Positions 43,820 to 52,550 of a DNA stretch of 64,000 nt are shown one piece after another. This stretch comes from CAZEER01 sp964511215 (GTDB lineage: Bacteria; Fidelibacterota; Marinisomatia; Marinisomatales; UBA1611): NCBI GenBank assembly GCA_964511215.1, contig CAZEER010000004.1, positions 6,150 to 70,149 on the forward strand, in the 5' to 3' direction. Under the pieces are notes generated by a model that made no database searches, had not been told where the DNA came from, and saw nothing but the letters and a program-made list of their open reading frames with translations. How positions within the stretch are numbered: the stretch's first letter is position 1; each line of letters opens with the position of its first letter. A program made the position numbers and the translations under genes.

Positions 43820-45481
43820 TTGAGCAAAATAAGATTAGCAGATTTTATAACTGAATATCTATGTAACATAGGTGTTAAAAGTGTTTTTATGCTTTCAGGA
43901 ACTGGTTCTATACATTTAGATGATGCTTTTGCCCATCAAAAAGGGATGAAATATACCTGTGCAAGGCATGAAGCAGCTGCAGTAATGATGGCAATGGCAT
44001 CTGCAAAATTAACAGGGAATATCGGTGTTGTAATAGCAACAACAGGTCCTGGAGGTACTAATGCAATTGGGGGTGTAACTGAAGCTTGGGTAGATTCTGT
44101 TCCTGTACTTATTATATCTGGACAAGTATACACAAAGCAAATATCTAAAGGCATTAGGTCTTTTGGTGTGCAAGGATTTAATATTATAGAAAATGTCAGA
44201 CACATAACTAAATACGCTACACAAGTTACTAACTCATTAGAAATACGATACCATTTAGAAAAAGCAGTATACAAAGCTCAATCATCGAGACCTGGACCAG
44301 TTTGGCTTGATATACCATTCAATATTCAATCCGAGATAATTGAAACAAAAGATTTATTATCATTTTCTTTTTCTAAATCTTTAATAAGCAATAGACACAG
44401 TAAACGAATAGTTGAAGTGATTCAAGTTATTAAGAATTCAAAGAAACCCGTAATTGTTTTTGGACAGGGTATTAGAAATGCAAATGCTATTCCAGAATTC
44501 AATAAATTATTGGATAAATTAAAAACTCCATCAATTGCTGCTAGAATGGCTATAGATATTTTGGAGTATTCAAATCCTTATTATTTTGGTTTTGGTGGAA
44601 TGAGAGGTCAAATTGTGCCTGCGAAGATACTAAAAGAATGTGATTTGATTCTTGCGTTAGGAACAAGTTTTACTCACGCATTTGCTGGGCAGAATTATGA
44701 TGAGTACAATAATGGTGCAAAATTAATAATGGTTAATCTAGATCATAACGAGATGAGTAAAAACAATCTTAAGGTTGATATTCCGGTAAAAATGGATTTA
44801 AAAGTTTTTATAATAGAAGTATTAAAACATCTTGAAGATTATTCAATAAATAATACAAAAAATATTTGGTTAAATAAATGTAATGAAATGAAAGATAATA
44901 TTAAATATCCATCTACCAAAGGTAATCCAATTAATTCATATTTTTTCATTGAGTGTTTAAATAAATATTCTAAATCAAATAATATTTTTGTCAATGATGC
45001 TGGAAGTGCTAATTACATTTGTTCACAAGGATTAGAATTTAAAAAAGGTCAGAGAGAGTTAACATCAGGGGCATTCTATAGTATGGGTGTAGCAGTACCC
45101 TTGGCTATTGGCGCAAGTATATCAAAGCCTGATGCACAGGTTATTGCTATTACTGGTGATGGGTCTGTTGAATTAAATATTCAAGAATTACGAACAATTT
45201 CAATAAATAATCTCAATATTAAATTATTTATCATTAATAATGGAGGATATGCATCTATTAGAAAATCACAAGATGACATGGTTGGCGGAAGATATACAGA
45301 TGATGTGGAAATATTAAACTTTTCAAAGGTTGCCAAAGCTTTTGAACTACCATTTTTTATTATTGATGACTATAAAAATTTTGATACTCTTTTACCAGAT
45401 CTCTTATCCAATAATGAACCCGCATTAATTGAAGTAGTATGTGATCCAGCCCAAGAAATATTGGAAGTTTTTAAGGAATAA
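43820..45481 (+). CDS. ThDP-dependent acetolactate-synthase-like enzyme
   Basis: 553 residues with the three-domain layout of the acetolactate synthase/pyruvate oxidase family: catalytic Glu51 (CARHEAAAVMMA), central domain, and the ThDP motif GDGSVELNIQELRT...NN in the C-terminal domain. TTG start. It is followed after one base by a transketolase pair rather than an ilvN regulatory subunit, so valine/isoleucine synthesis is unlikely. Family members in sugar clusters (for example YerE) add two-carbon branches to keto-sugars. The specific reaction here is unknown. Confidence 0.87.
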   Translation: MSKIRLADFITEYLCNIGVKSVFMLSGTGSIHLDDAFAHQKGMKYTCARHEAAAVMMAMASAKLTGNIGVVIATTGPGGTNAIGGVTEAWVDSVPVLIISGQVYTKQISKGIRSFGVQGFNIIENVRHITKYATQVTNSLEIRYHLEKAVYKAQSSRPGPVWLDIPFNIQSEIIETKDLLSFSFSKSLISNRHSKRIVEVIQVIKNSKKPVIVFGQGIRNANAIPEFNKLLDKLKTPSIAARMAIDILEYSNPYYFGFGGMRGQIVPAKILKECDLILALGTSFTHAFAGQNYDEYNNGAKLIMVNLDHNEMSKNNLKVDIPVKMDLKVFIIEVLKHLEDYSINNTKNIWLNKCNEMKDNIKYPSTKGNPINSYFFIECLNKYSKSNNIFVNDAGSANYICSQGLEFKKGQRELTSGAFYSMGVAVPLAIGASISKPDAQVIAITGDGSVELNIQELRTISINNLNIKLFIINNGGYASIRKSQDDMVGGRYTDDVEILNFSKVAKAFELPFFIIDDYKNFDTLLPDLLSNNEPALIEVVCDPAQEILEVFKE

Positions 45482-45482
45482 G

Positions 45483-46319
45483 ATGATTTCAAATAATAAT
45501 TATGAGCAACTAAAAAATAAAGCTGCGGTAATTCGAATTAGAGCACTGGAAGATGCTTTAAGGGCTGGTAAAGGACACCTCGGAGGTTCATTTTCTTGTG
45601 TTGAATTATTGGTTTCTTTGTATTATGGTGGATTTATTAGAATAGATCCAAAAATGCCTAAAGATCCTAATCGAGACTATTTTATTATGGGCAAGGGACA
45701 TGCATGTTTGGCATTATATCCTATATTATCAGATCTTCAATTTTTTTCAAAGAAAATTTACTTAGAGTACGGTAAAAATGGTTCGCGTCTTGGAGGTCAG
45801 TTAGATACAAGTATCCCAGGTGTAGAATACAATACAGGTTCATTGGGGCATGCATTAGGTATTTGTGCTGGTATAGCAAAAGCAGCACAGATGGATAATC
45901 GTGAGATTCGTTCTATAGCCATGATTGGAGATGCTGAATGTGATGAAGGAAGTATTTGGGAAGCAATAATGTTTGCAGCAGAAAATAAATTAAAAAATTT
46001 GATTTGTATAGTAGATCGTAATCGATTATCAGTTACAAAAAAGATTGATTCTGAGGTGTTGTTTGGTGATTTTAAGAAAAAAATGAATCTTTTTGAATGG
46101 AATTGTCATGTAATAGATGGACATAATTATAATGAAATATTTGAAGCACTTGATAAGACAACTTTTTCAAAAAAACCGACAATTATATTAGCTAATACTA
46201 TTAAGGGTAAAGGTGTGAGTTTTATGGAAAATGATATTAAATGGCATCATTCCATTCCCTCAGAAAATGAAATTAATATTGCACGGGAAGAACTTGGAAT
46301 AACAAATGTTAATATATGA
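45483..46319 (+). CDS. transketolase N-terminal subunit-like
   Basis: 278 residues from the ATG at 45483, one base after the previous stop; an in-frame ATG at 45441 lies within the upstream gene. It carries the ThDP-binding half of split transketolases: GHLGGSFSCVELLVSLYYGGF, MGKGHACLALYP, TGSLGHALGICAGIAKA and GDAECDEGSIWEA...IVDRNRL. The 4-base overlap with the next gene couples it to the second half. Split transketolases transfer two-carbon ketol units; here a role in building an unusual sugar is inferred from the setting. Confidence 0.9.
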   Translation: MISNNNYEQLKNKAAVIRIRALEDALRAGKGHLGGSFSCVELLVSLYYGGFIRIDPKMPKDPNRDYFIMGKGHACLALYPILSDLQFFSKKIYLEYGKNGSRLGGQLDTSIPGVEYNTGSLGHALGICAGIAKAAQMDNREIRSIAMIGDAECDEGSIWEAIMFAAENKLKNLICIVDRNRLSVTKKIDSEVLFGDFKKKMNLFEWNCHVIDGHNYNEIFEALDKTTFSKKPTIILANTIKGKGVSFMENDIKWHHSIPSENEINIAREELGITNVNI

Positions 46320-47248
46320 AACTTGATCAAGTTGATATAAGAGATGCATTTTTTGACCAATTATATTTAAGAGGTTCAGAAAATAAAAACATAGTTATTC
46401 TAAGTGCCGATATGGATGCATTTAGTTTAAGAAAATTTTCTAGGGAATTTCCAGATCAATATATTAATGTAGGTGTAGCAGAACAAAATATGATCAATAT
46501 TGCTGCAGGTCTTGCCCTATCTGGTAAGTCAGTTTTTTGTTACAGTATAGCATCTTTTGCAACTCTAAGATGTTATGAGCAAATAAAAGTTAATTTATGT
46601 AGTCTAAATCTTCCTGTGTCAATAATTGGTGCGGGAGCAGGGTTTTCCTTTGGTTATGATGGGCCAACCCATCATGGTCACCAAGATTTGTCATCTATGC
46701 GTTTATTACCGGAAATTACAATATTGGAACTAAGTTCAAATGATTTAGCAAAAAAATCTATTGATTATTTAATTATGAATAAAGGGCCTTTGTATTTAAG
46801 GCTAGATAAAGGACCATTCCCAGATTGGAGCGATTATAAAATAGATTTTAATAAAGGATATAGAATTATAAATCCTCTTGAGGAAATAAACCTAATCTCT
46901 AATGGTTTTATGGCTAAAGAGTCCATAGAAGTAGCAAAAAAACTAAAGTTAAAAGGTATAAACTGTGGGGTCATTGATTTATTTAGAGTTAAACCATTAC
47001 CTGACAAATTGTATGAAGAAATCATTTGTAGATCAAAAAAAATTATTACGATTGAAGAAAGTTGCAAAACTGGTGGTTTAGGTACTGCTTTATCAGAAGT
47101 AATTGCTCAGAATAAAAACAATTGTGATTTACAAGTTATTGCTGCTCCAGATAAACAATTCATTGAATACGGAGAGAGAGAATGGTTTCATTCAAAATAT
47201 AATTTAAATGATAAAGGAATCGTTAGTTTAATAATCAATAATTTATGA
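46316..47248 (+). CDS. transketolase C-terminal subunit-like
   Basis: 310 residues with the Pyr domain (VGVAEQNMINIAAGLALSGKSVFCYSIASFA, containing the activating Glu) and the transketolase C-terminal domain (ISNGFMAKESIEVAKKL...TIEESCKTGGLGTALSEVIAQ). Together with the preceding gene it completes a two-subunit transketolase-like enzyme. GAGAGFSFGYDGPTHHGHQD matches the substrate-channel His region. No irregularity seen. Confidence 0.9.
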   Translation: MKLDQVDIRDAFFDQLYLRGSENKNIVILSADMDAFSLRKFSREFPDQYINVGVAEQNMINIAAGLALSGKSVFCYSIASFATLRCYEQIKVNLCSLNLPVSIIGAGAGFSFGYDGPTHHGHQDLSSMRLLPEITILELSSNDLAKKSIDYLIMNKGPLYLRLDKGPFPDWSDYKIDFNKGYRIINPLEEINLISNGFMAKESIEVAKKLKLKGINCGVIDLFRVKPLPDKLYEEIICRSKKIITIEESCKTGGLGTALSEVIAQNKNNCDLQVIAAPDKQFIEYGEREWFHSKYNLNDKGIVSLIINNL

Positions 47249-47307
47249 AGGTTTTCAGGATTTATTTTTTCACTTTACATCTTAACTTGTAATTACATAA
47301 AGCTATC

Positions 47308-48423
47308 TTGAAATATAGAAAAATATTTAATACGTCTGATAAAATATCATTAATTGGTCTTGGCACAGGATTTGGTGGTAATAAAGCTCGAATTTCAAAG
47401 TATAATGATAGTCACATAAAAACTGTACAAACAAGCATAGATCATGGAATAACCTTTATAGATACAGCTGAAGAATATGGTATGGGACAAGCGGAGGTGG
47501 TTATAGGAAAAGCTATTAATAAAGCAAGAGATAAAGTATTTGTTTCAACAAAAGTATCAGCAGAAAATTTAAATTTTAAAAGTGTTATTAAATCTGCAGA
47601 AGATAGTCTAAAAAGGTTAAATACTGATTATATTGATTTATATCAAAATCATTGGTTGAATCCACTAATACCACTAGAAGAGACTCTAATTGCAATGGAT
47701 AGACTAATTCAAGATGGTAAAATAAGATATGTTGGATTATGCAACGTATCTTTAGATGAATTAATAAAAGTAAAAAATAATCTTCCTAATAGCTCTTTAA
47801 GGTTTGTACAAATGGAGTATAATCTAGTTGATAGAGAAATAGAACAAGATATTTTACCCTTTTGTAATAAAGAAAATATCATATTGATTGCTTATAGTCC
47901 TTTGTTACAAGGTAAAATATGTAATAAAGATAAGTATAAAATATTACAAGGAATAGCAACTAAACATCAAAAGTCTGTTTCTCAGGTCGTATTAAATTGG
48001 ATTATTAATAATAATTCTATAATTGCTATTACAAATACAAATAATCTTAATCATTTAAAAGAAAATTCAGAGTCCACTGATTTTATTTTAACTAAATCAG
48101 ATTTGGAGATTATTAATATAACTTTTAAACCTAAATATATGGCTATACCATTAGAACAAATTCACATCCATGATAATAATAATGATAGCGTAGAAATATG
48201 TAGGACAATGCAAGATGCATTGAAAAACAAGGCTAATATGATTCCAAGCCCTAAAGAATTAGCAGATTACATAAAAGATGGAAAAAAAATAAAGCCAATT
48301 AAAGTAAAAAATTGTCAAAAACTTAATAATAAATATGATTTGATTGAAGGTAGATTACGTTACTGGGCTTGGTCTATAGCTAATGGTGATGAACCAATTG
48401 TGGCAATAAATATTGACTATTAA
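47308..48423 (+). CDS. aldo-keto reductase fused to a C-terminal ParB/Srx-like domain (copy 1)
   Basis: 371 residues, TTG start. Residues 1-270 are an aldo-keto reductase barrel with the full catalytic tetrad Asp52, Tyr57, Lys82 and His115. Residues 313-371 look like a ParB/sulfiredoxin-type domain: PSPKELADYIKDGKKIKPI, then the strand YDLIEGRLRYWAW (Gly348-Arg349), then the closing ANGDEPIVAINI. This domain normally binds nucleotide in ParB or Srx. The fusion suggests a nucleotide-linked substrate, perhaps a nucleotide sugar. Its paralog follows after 107 bases. Confidence 0.83.
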   Translation: MKYRKIFNTSDKISLIGLGTGFGGNKARISKYNDSHIKTVQTSIDHGITFIDTAEEYGMGQAEVVIGKAINKARDKVFVSTKVSAENLNFKSVIKSAEDSLKRLNTDYIDLYQNHWLNPLIPLEETLIAMDRLIQDGKIRYVGLCNVSLDELIKVKNNLPNSSLRFVQMEYNLVDREIEQDILPFCNKENIILIAYSPLLQGKICNKDKYKILQGIATKHQKSVSQVVLNWIINNNSIIAITNTNNLNHLKENSESTDFILTKSDLEIINITFKPKYMAIPLEQIHIHDNNNDSVEICRTMQDALKNKANMIPSPKELADYIKDGKKIKPIKVKNCQKLNNKYDLIEGRLRYWAWSIANGDEPIVAINIDY

Positions 48424-48530
48424 CTAAGATAGAAAATCAGATATCCATCGCTCGTTGAGAGAAAAATTAGTATTAAACTGTATTCCTAATAGATTATTTT
48501 AAATGAGATACTCATAGAAAATAGCATATT

Positions 48531-49661
48531 GTGTCGTTATCTGTACAAAACCTCATTGATTGTCATTTAGATAATCCTATTATAGCACAAGGTTCTACTG
48601 GTGCAGGTAGTAAACATATAGCTACGGATGCTTCAATAAAAAATAAAATTGAGGTATTACTTTGTGGGATCAAAAATGGAATAAAAATTATAGATACCGC
48701 ACCTAGTTATGAAGATGGGCATGCTGAAGAAATTGTTGGGCAAGTTATTCAACGGATAAATAGAGATAATATAATTTTATGTACTAAGTTTGAACCAGAT
48801 TCAAACTCTTACCATGGTGTTATTAAATCAGTAGATCAAAGTTTAAAAAGACTTCAAACAGATTATATTGATATTTATCAAGCTCATTGGCCAAATCCAG
48901 AAATACCGATATCAGAAACAATGAGAGCACTCAATGAGTTATTGGACCAAGGAAAAATCAGATATATAGGAGTTTGTAATTTTACTAAGAATGAAATTAT
49001 AGAAGCAGAAAAATATCTTAAGAATACAAATATTGTAAGTATACAAGCAGAGTACAATTTAAATAATAGAATGGCGGAAAATGAATTATTCCAGTTTTGT
49101 AAATTAAATAGAAAATTATTTTTTGCATATAATCTTTTTAATCAAGGCCGTCTAAAGAAAAATAGTTTTATTGTTTCCTTAGCTAATAAATATGGTGTAA
49201 GTGTGCATCAAATTATAATTAATTGGTCAATTGAAAATAATTTTGTAATACCTATTTTGAATTCAATTAGTAAAGACCATACATTGCAAAATGCGAAGGC
49301 AATTAACATTAATCTTACTCGGAAAGATATATACTCTATTAATAATAAATTCAGAAATCAAACCAAGTTGATAGATACAAAGGATATTCAGGTAATAGAT
49401 TATGATATAGATGATACACATAAAATCTATACAAATATTGATGATGCTATAAAAAATAAATTCAAGATAAAACCTAGTCCAGTTTCTCTATCGAAAGAGA
49501 TTGAAAAAGGGAGATTACTAAAGCCCATTGATTTGGTATTGAATAAACATTCAAAAAATTCAAAATATTTATTATTACATGGTAGAATTAGATATTGGGC
49601 ATGGGTGATTGCTTATAATGGGAAAAAACCTATTCCAGCAAATATTTTAGATCTAGATTGA
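48531..49661 (+). CDS. aldo-keto reductase fused to a C-terminal ParB/Srx-like domain (copy 2)
   Basis: 376 residues, GTG start. Same architecture as the preceding gene: a reductase barrel with tetrad Asp55, Tyr60, Lys86 and His119, and a ParB-like tail (315-376) with PSPVSLSKEIEKGRLLKPI and YLLLHGRIRYWAW (Gly351-Arg352). The Gly in TAEEYG of copy 1 is replaced, and overall identity between the two looks moderate, so the duplication is not recent. Retention of the unusual tail in both copies argues that it is functional. Confidence 0.83.
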   Translation: MSLSVQNLIDCHLDNPIIAQGSTGAGSKHIATDASIKNKIEVLLCGIKNGIKIIDTAPSYEDGHAEEIVGQVIQRINRDNIILCTKFEPDSNSYHGVIKSVDQSLKRLQTDYIDIYQAHWPNPEIPISETMRALNELLDQGKIRYIGVCNFTKNEIIEAEKYLKNTNIVSIQAEYNLNNRMAENELFQFCKLNRKLFFAYNLFNQGRLKKNSFIVSLANKYGVSVHQIIINWSIENNFVIPILNSISKDHTLQNAKAININLTRKDIYSINNKFRNQTKLIDTKDIQVIDYDIDDTHKIYTNIDDAIKNKFKIKPSPVSLSKEIEKGRLLKPIDLVLNKHSKNSKYLLLHGRIRYWAWVIAYNGKKPIPANILDLD

Positions 49662-49671
49662 AAAAAAGAAT

Positions 49672-50691
49672 TTGAAACAAGATAGGAATAACAATTTTTT
49701 TTATAAAAAAAAGAAGATATTAGTAACTGGTGGGACAGGAACTATTGGAAGTCTATTAGTAAAGAGATTAATTGATTATGGTGCAGAAGTAACAATTGCT
49801 TCTCTAGATAGTTTTGATCGTGCAAAAACGGTTTTAGGTAACACATTGAATTATCATTGTATTGATTTAAGAGACCAAAATAACTGTATGGAAATTGTAG
49901 AAGGGCATGAATTTATTTTTCATCTTATGGCTGTTAAAGGGAATACTCAGAAAGGTATTTCAAATATATCAAAGGCATACGTCTCCCATTTACAATGCAA
50001 TACAAATATGATGGAAGCAGCTTTTCAAAATAAAGTTAAAGGATATTTATTCATAGGAAGTATTTGTGAATATCCAGCTATTGATATCCGCCATGAAGAT
50101 GATGCATGGAACGGCCCACCACAAGCAAATGATAAATGGGCAGGTATTTCCAAACTAGCTGGTGAAGCCCAAGCGGAGGCATATTTTCATGAATTTCAGT
50201 GGGATGCTGTTAAAATTTTAAGACTTTCAAACGTATATGGTCCATATGATGACTTTAGTCCTATAACAGGCCAAGTAATACCATCATTAATTGCTAAAAT
50301 GATTAATGCCAATGGGAAAGAAGTCATCATTGCAGGTGATGGTAGTGCCATAAGGGATTTTATTTTTTCCGATGATACTGTTGATGCAATGTTATTAGCT
50401 ATGAGTGACGCTCCAAGTTGTTTGCCAATAAATATAGGTAGTGGTAAAGGATATAGTATCAAAGAACTTGCTGAAACCATTGGCAGTCTAGTCCCAATAG
50501 AGCCAAAATTAATATTTGATTCATCTCTTCCGACTGGTGATAAAATTCGTGTTCTAGATACTAGAAGGGCTAAAGAAGTATTAGGTTATAAACCAAAAAC
50601 CACTATCAAAGAAGGGATAAAGAAAACTATAGAATGGTATATGAAAAATAAATCTATAGCAGATTTAAGAGGAAAAGAATTGCATGGATGA
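49672..50691 (+). CDS. NAD-dependent epimerase-like SDR without catalytic Tyr (copy 1)
   Basis: 339 residues, TTG start. Extended SDR fold with Rossmann motif TGGTGTIG (19-26) and family blocks LRLSNVYGPYDDFSP and NIGSGKGYSIKELAETIG. The YxxxK active site reads AGISK (157-161): Lys161 is present but the Tyr is Ala, with Trp just before it. The upstream Ser region is GSICEYP. Two paralogs downstream share this loss. Binding of NAD(H) and a sugar nucleotide is likely; the chemistry is uncertain. The stop overlaps the next start by 8 bases. Confidence 0.82.
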   Translation: MKQDRNNNFFYKKKKILVTGGTGTIGSLLVKRLIDYGAEVTIASLDSFDRAKTVLGNTLNYHCIDLRDQNNCMEIVEGHEFIFHLMAVKGNTQKGISNISKAYVSHLQCNTNMMEAAFQNKVKGYLFIGSICEYPAIDIRHEDDAWNGPPQANDKWAGISKLAGEAQAEAYFHEFQWDAVKILRLSNVYGPYDDFSPITGQVIPSLIAKMINANGKEVIIAGDGSAIRDFIFSDDTVDAMLLAMSDAPSCLPINIGSGKGYSIKELAETIGSLVPIEPKLIFDSSLPTGDKIRVLDTRRAKEVLGYKPKTTIKEGIKKTIEWYMKNKSIADLRGKELHG

Positions 50692-51574
50692 ACGTAAAAG
50701 AATTATAGTACTCTCTTTTTCAGAAATTATAGATAGACTATCAATTCTTAATATTAAAAGATTTTTTAATAAAAAGGATTCTATTGCATTATCAAAAGAA
50801 ATACAAAAACTTTCTAATGATATTGATCTTTTTTTAGACAAGCATAAAATATTATGTAATGCTCAACATTTTCGCTTAATTATATCTTTAGCTCAGATCA
50901 ATTTGAGTATTTGGCTCATCAAAGAAGAAATGACTAATAACAAAAATAATTATTTAAAGAATATGAAATTAGGTCACCAACTAAATGGGATTCGTAACCA
51001 AATAAAAAATAAGATTCTAAAAATTAATGGTTTATCAGAAGTGTCTTATGAAAAAACAAACACAGCTAGAGATAATCTAAGCGGGTGGTTTATTAGCGCT
51101 TTAAATGGGAATAATGATTCCATAAATAATAATAATGGGGAAAATGAATACAAGTATTTATTATCTGAATTATTTGATAGAATGACAATATGCCAAATAA
51201 AAGAAATGTTATTTGAGAAAAAACAAAGGGAAGCTATTACCATTGATTTAAATAATATTTCTCATGATATTGATTTAATAATAAATAGTCGGAAGATTAA
51301 TAATTCAGGTAAAATTATCAATCTTGTAATCATTTTAGGACTATGTAACCTAATAGCATGGCGTGTAAAAGATAAAATGGAATTGGGATTAGATGACTAT
51401 GATATAAACTTGCATTACTCTACTCAAATAATTAGTCTCAGGAATTTTGTTTTAAATTTATTAATAAAAGAATTTCAAGAAGAAACTAGTATTAATAGTA
51501 AAGCCATATTTTTTGAGGATCCTCTAGATATAAGCATTGCTTCTATTATTAGAGATCTAGAACAAAATAAATAA
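50684..51574 (+). CDS. protein with two tandem copies of a helical domain (DUF6165-like?)
   Basis: 296 residues made of two similar halves, about 11-114 and 159-262, joined by an Asn-rich linker. Aligned landmarks are SFSEIIDRLSILNIK with LLSELFDRMTICQIK, NDIDLFLDKHKI with HDIDLIINSRKI, INLSIWLIKEEM with CNLIAWRVKDKM, and GIRNQIKNKIL with SLRNFVLNLLI. The S-E-(I/L)-x-D-(R/K)-x-(S/T)-I-x-x-I-K pattern reminds me of DUF6165 proteins found in glycan loci, usually single-domain; this is a weak match. Helical, soluble, no catalytic motif seen. Function unknown. Confidence 0.6.
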   Translation: MDERKRIIVLSFSEIIDRLSILNIKRFFNKKDSIALSKEIQKLSNDIDLFLDKHKILCNAQHFRLIISLAQINLSIWLIKEEMTNNKNNYLKNMKLGHQLNGIRNQIKNKILKINGLSEVSYEKTNTARDNLSGWFISALNGNNDSINNNNGENEYKYLLSELFDRMTICQIKEMLFEKKQREAITIDLNNISHDIDLIINSRKINNSGKIINLVIILGLCNLIAWRVKDKMELGLDDYDINLHYSTQIISLRNFVLNLLIKEFQEETSINSKAIFFEDPLDISIASIIRDLEQNK

Positions 51575-51605
51575 AATGATAAATAATTGAAAGAATGAAT
51601 AATTT

Positions 51606-52541
51606 ATGGAAAATGATATTTTACAATTAACTATTCAAGATATAGCATCTCTTTTTGACGTCTCAGAGTCAGATATAGGCCCAATAGGTAATCCAATTAT
51701 AAATAATAATGATTTTAGATATAAAAAAATTAAAAATAAGGAAAAAGATAACCTAATAATTGAAATTTTAGAAAAGATAGATGATAATCAATTATGGGTT
51801 TCTGGTAATGATAAACAAGATATTTGGCAAAAAGGGTGGTCAGAAAATCTTGAGGATTATAAAAAAAATCAAGATAATGCATCATTAATACCGAAATTTA
51901 TTGTTCCTAATCGCGCCATGCGTCTATTTTATGAATATATAATTCCTACTTCAGGTGACTTTGAATTTAATGTTATTGATATTTATAGAAGATGGCTTTT
52001 CATTAAATATTTATCAGATGCCAAAAATATATTTGAATTTGGCTGTGGATCTTGTCAACATTTACCTATCTTATCAAAACTTTTTCCTAATAAAAAAATT
52101 CATGGTTTAGACTGGGCACCTATTACAAAAGAGATTATTGATCAGATTATAAAAAACACAGGATGGAATCTTGAAGGGCATATTTTTGATATGTATAATC
52201 CATATGATTTGCATGAATTAAATAGTGAAAGTGGAATTTATACTTTTGGTGCAATGGAACAACTAGGAAATAAGTTTTATCCATTTATCGAATATCTTCT
52301 ATCAAAAAAACCTAAAATAATAATTAATGTTGAAACTATTATTGAATTTTATAATAAAAATAATTTAGTTGACTACCTTGCATTAAAATATGTTAAAAAA
52401 AGAAACTACTTAAATGGATATCTTACATTTTTAAGACAACTAGAGAATGAAGATAAAATTAAAATTATAAAATCAAATAAAGTTTGTTTTGGCAGTCAAT
52501 ATCATGATCCATATTCACTAACAATTTGGTCTGTTAATTAA
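51606..52541 (+). CDS. class I SAM-dependent methyltransferase-like protein
   Basis: 311 residues. A Rossmann SAM motif IFEFGCGSCQHLPILSKLFP occurs at about residue 140-160, followed by the acidic strand HGLDWAP. The N-terminal 130 residues are unlike common methyltransferases and carry an (I/L)WQKGW segment. Probably methylates a sugar or sugar nucleotide in the cluster; target unknown. The gene stands between two Tyr-less SDRs. Confidence 0.7.
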   Translation: MENDILQLTIQDIASLFDVSESDIGPIGNPIINNNDFRYKKIKNKEKDNLIIEILEKIDDNQLWVSGNDKQDIWQKGWSENLEDYKKNQDNASLIPKFIVPNRAMRLFYEYIIPTSGDFEFNVIDIYRRWLFIKYLSDAKNIFEFGCGSCQHLPILSKLFPNKKIHGLDWAPITKEIIDQIIKNTGWNLEGHIFDMYNPYDLHELNSESGIYTFGAMEQLGNKFYPFIEYLLSKKPKIIINVETIIEFYNKNNLVDYLALKYVKKRNYLNGYLTFLRQLENEDKIKIIKSNKVCFGSQYHDPYSLTIWSVN

Positions 52542-52550
52542 TTTTTATTT

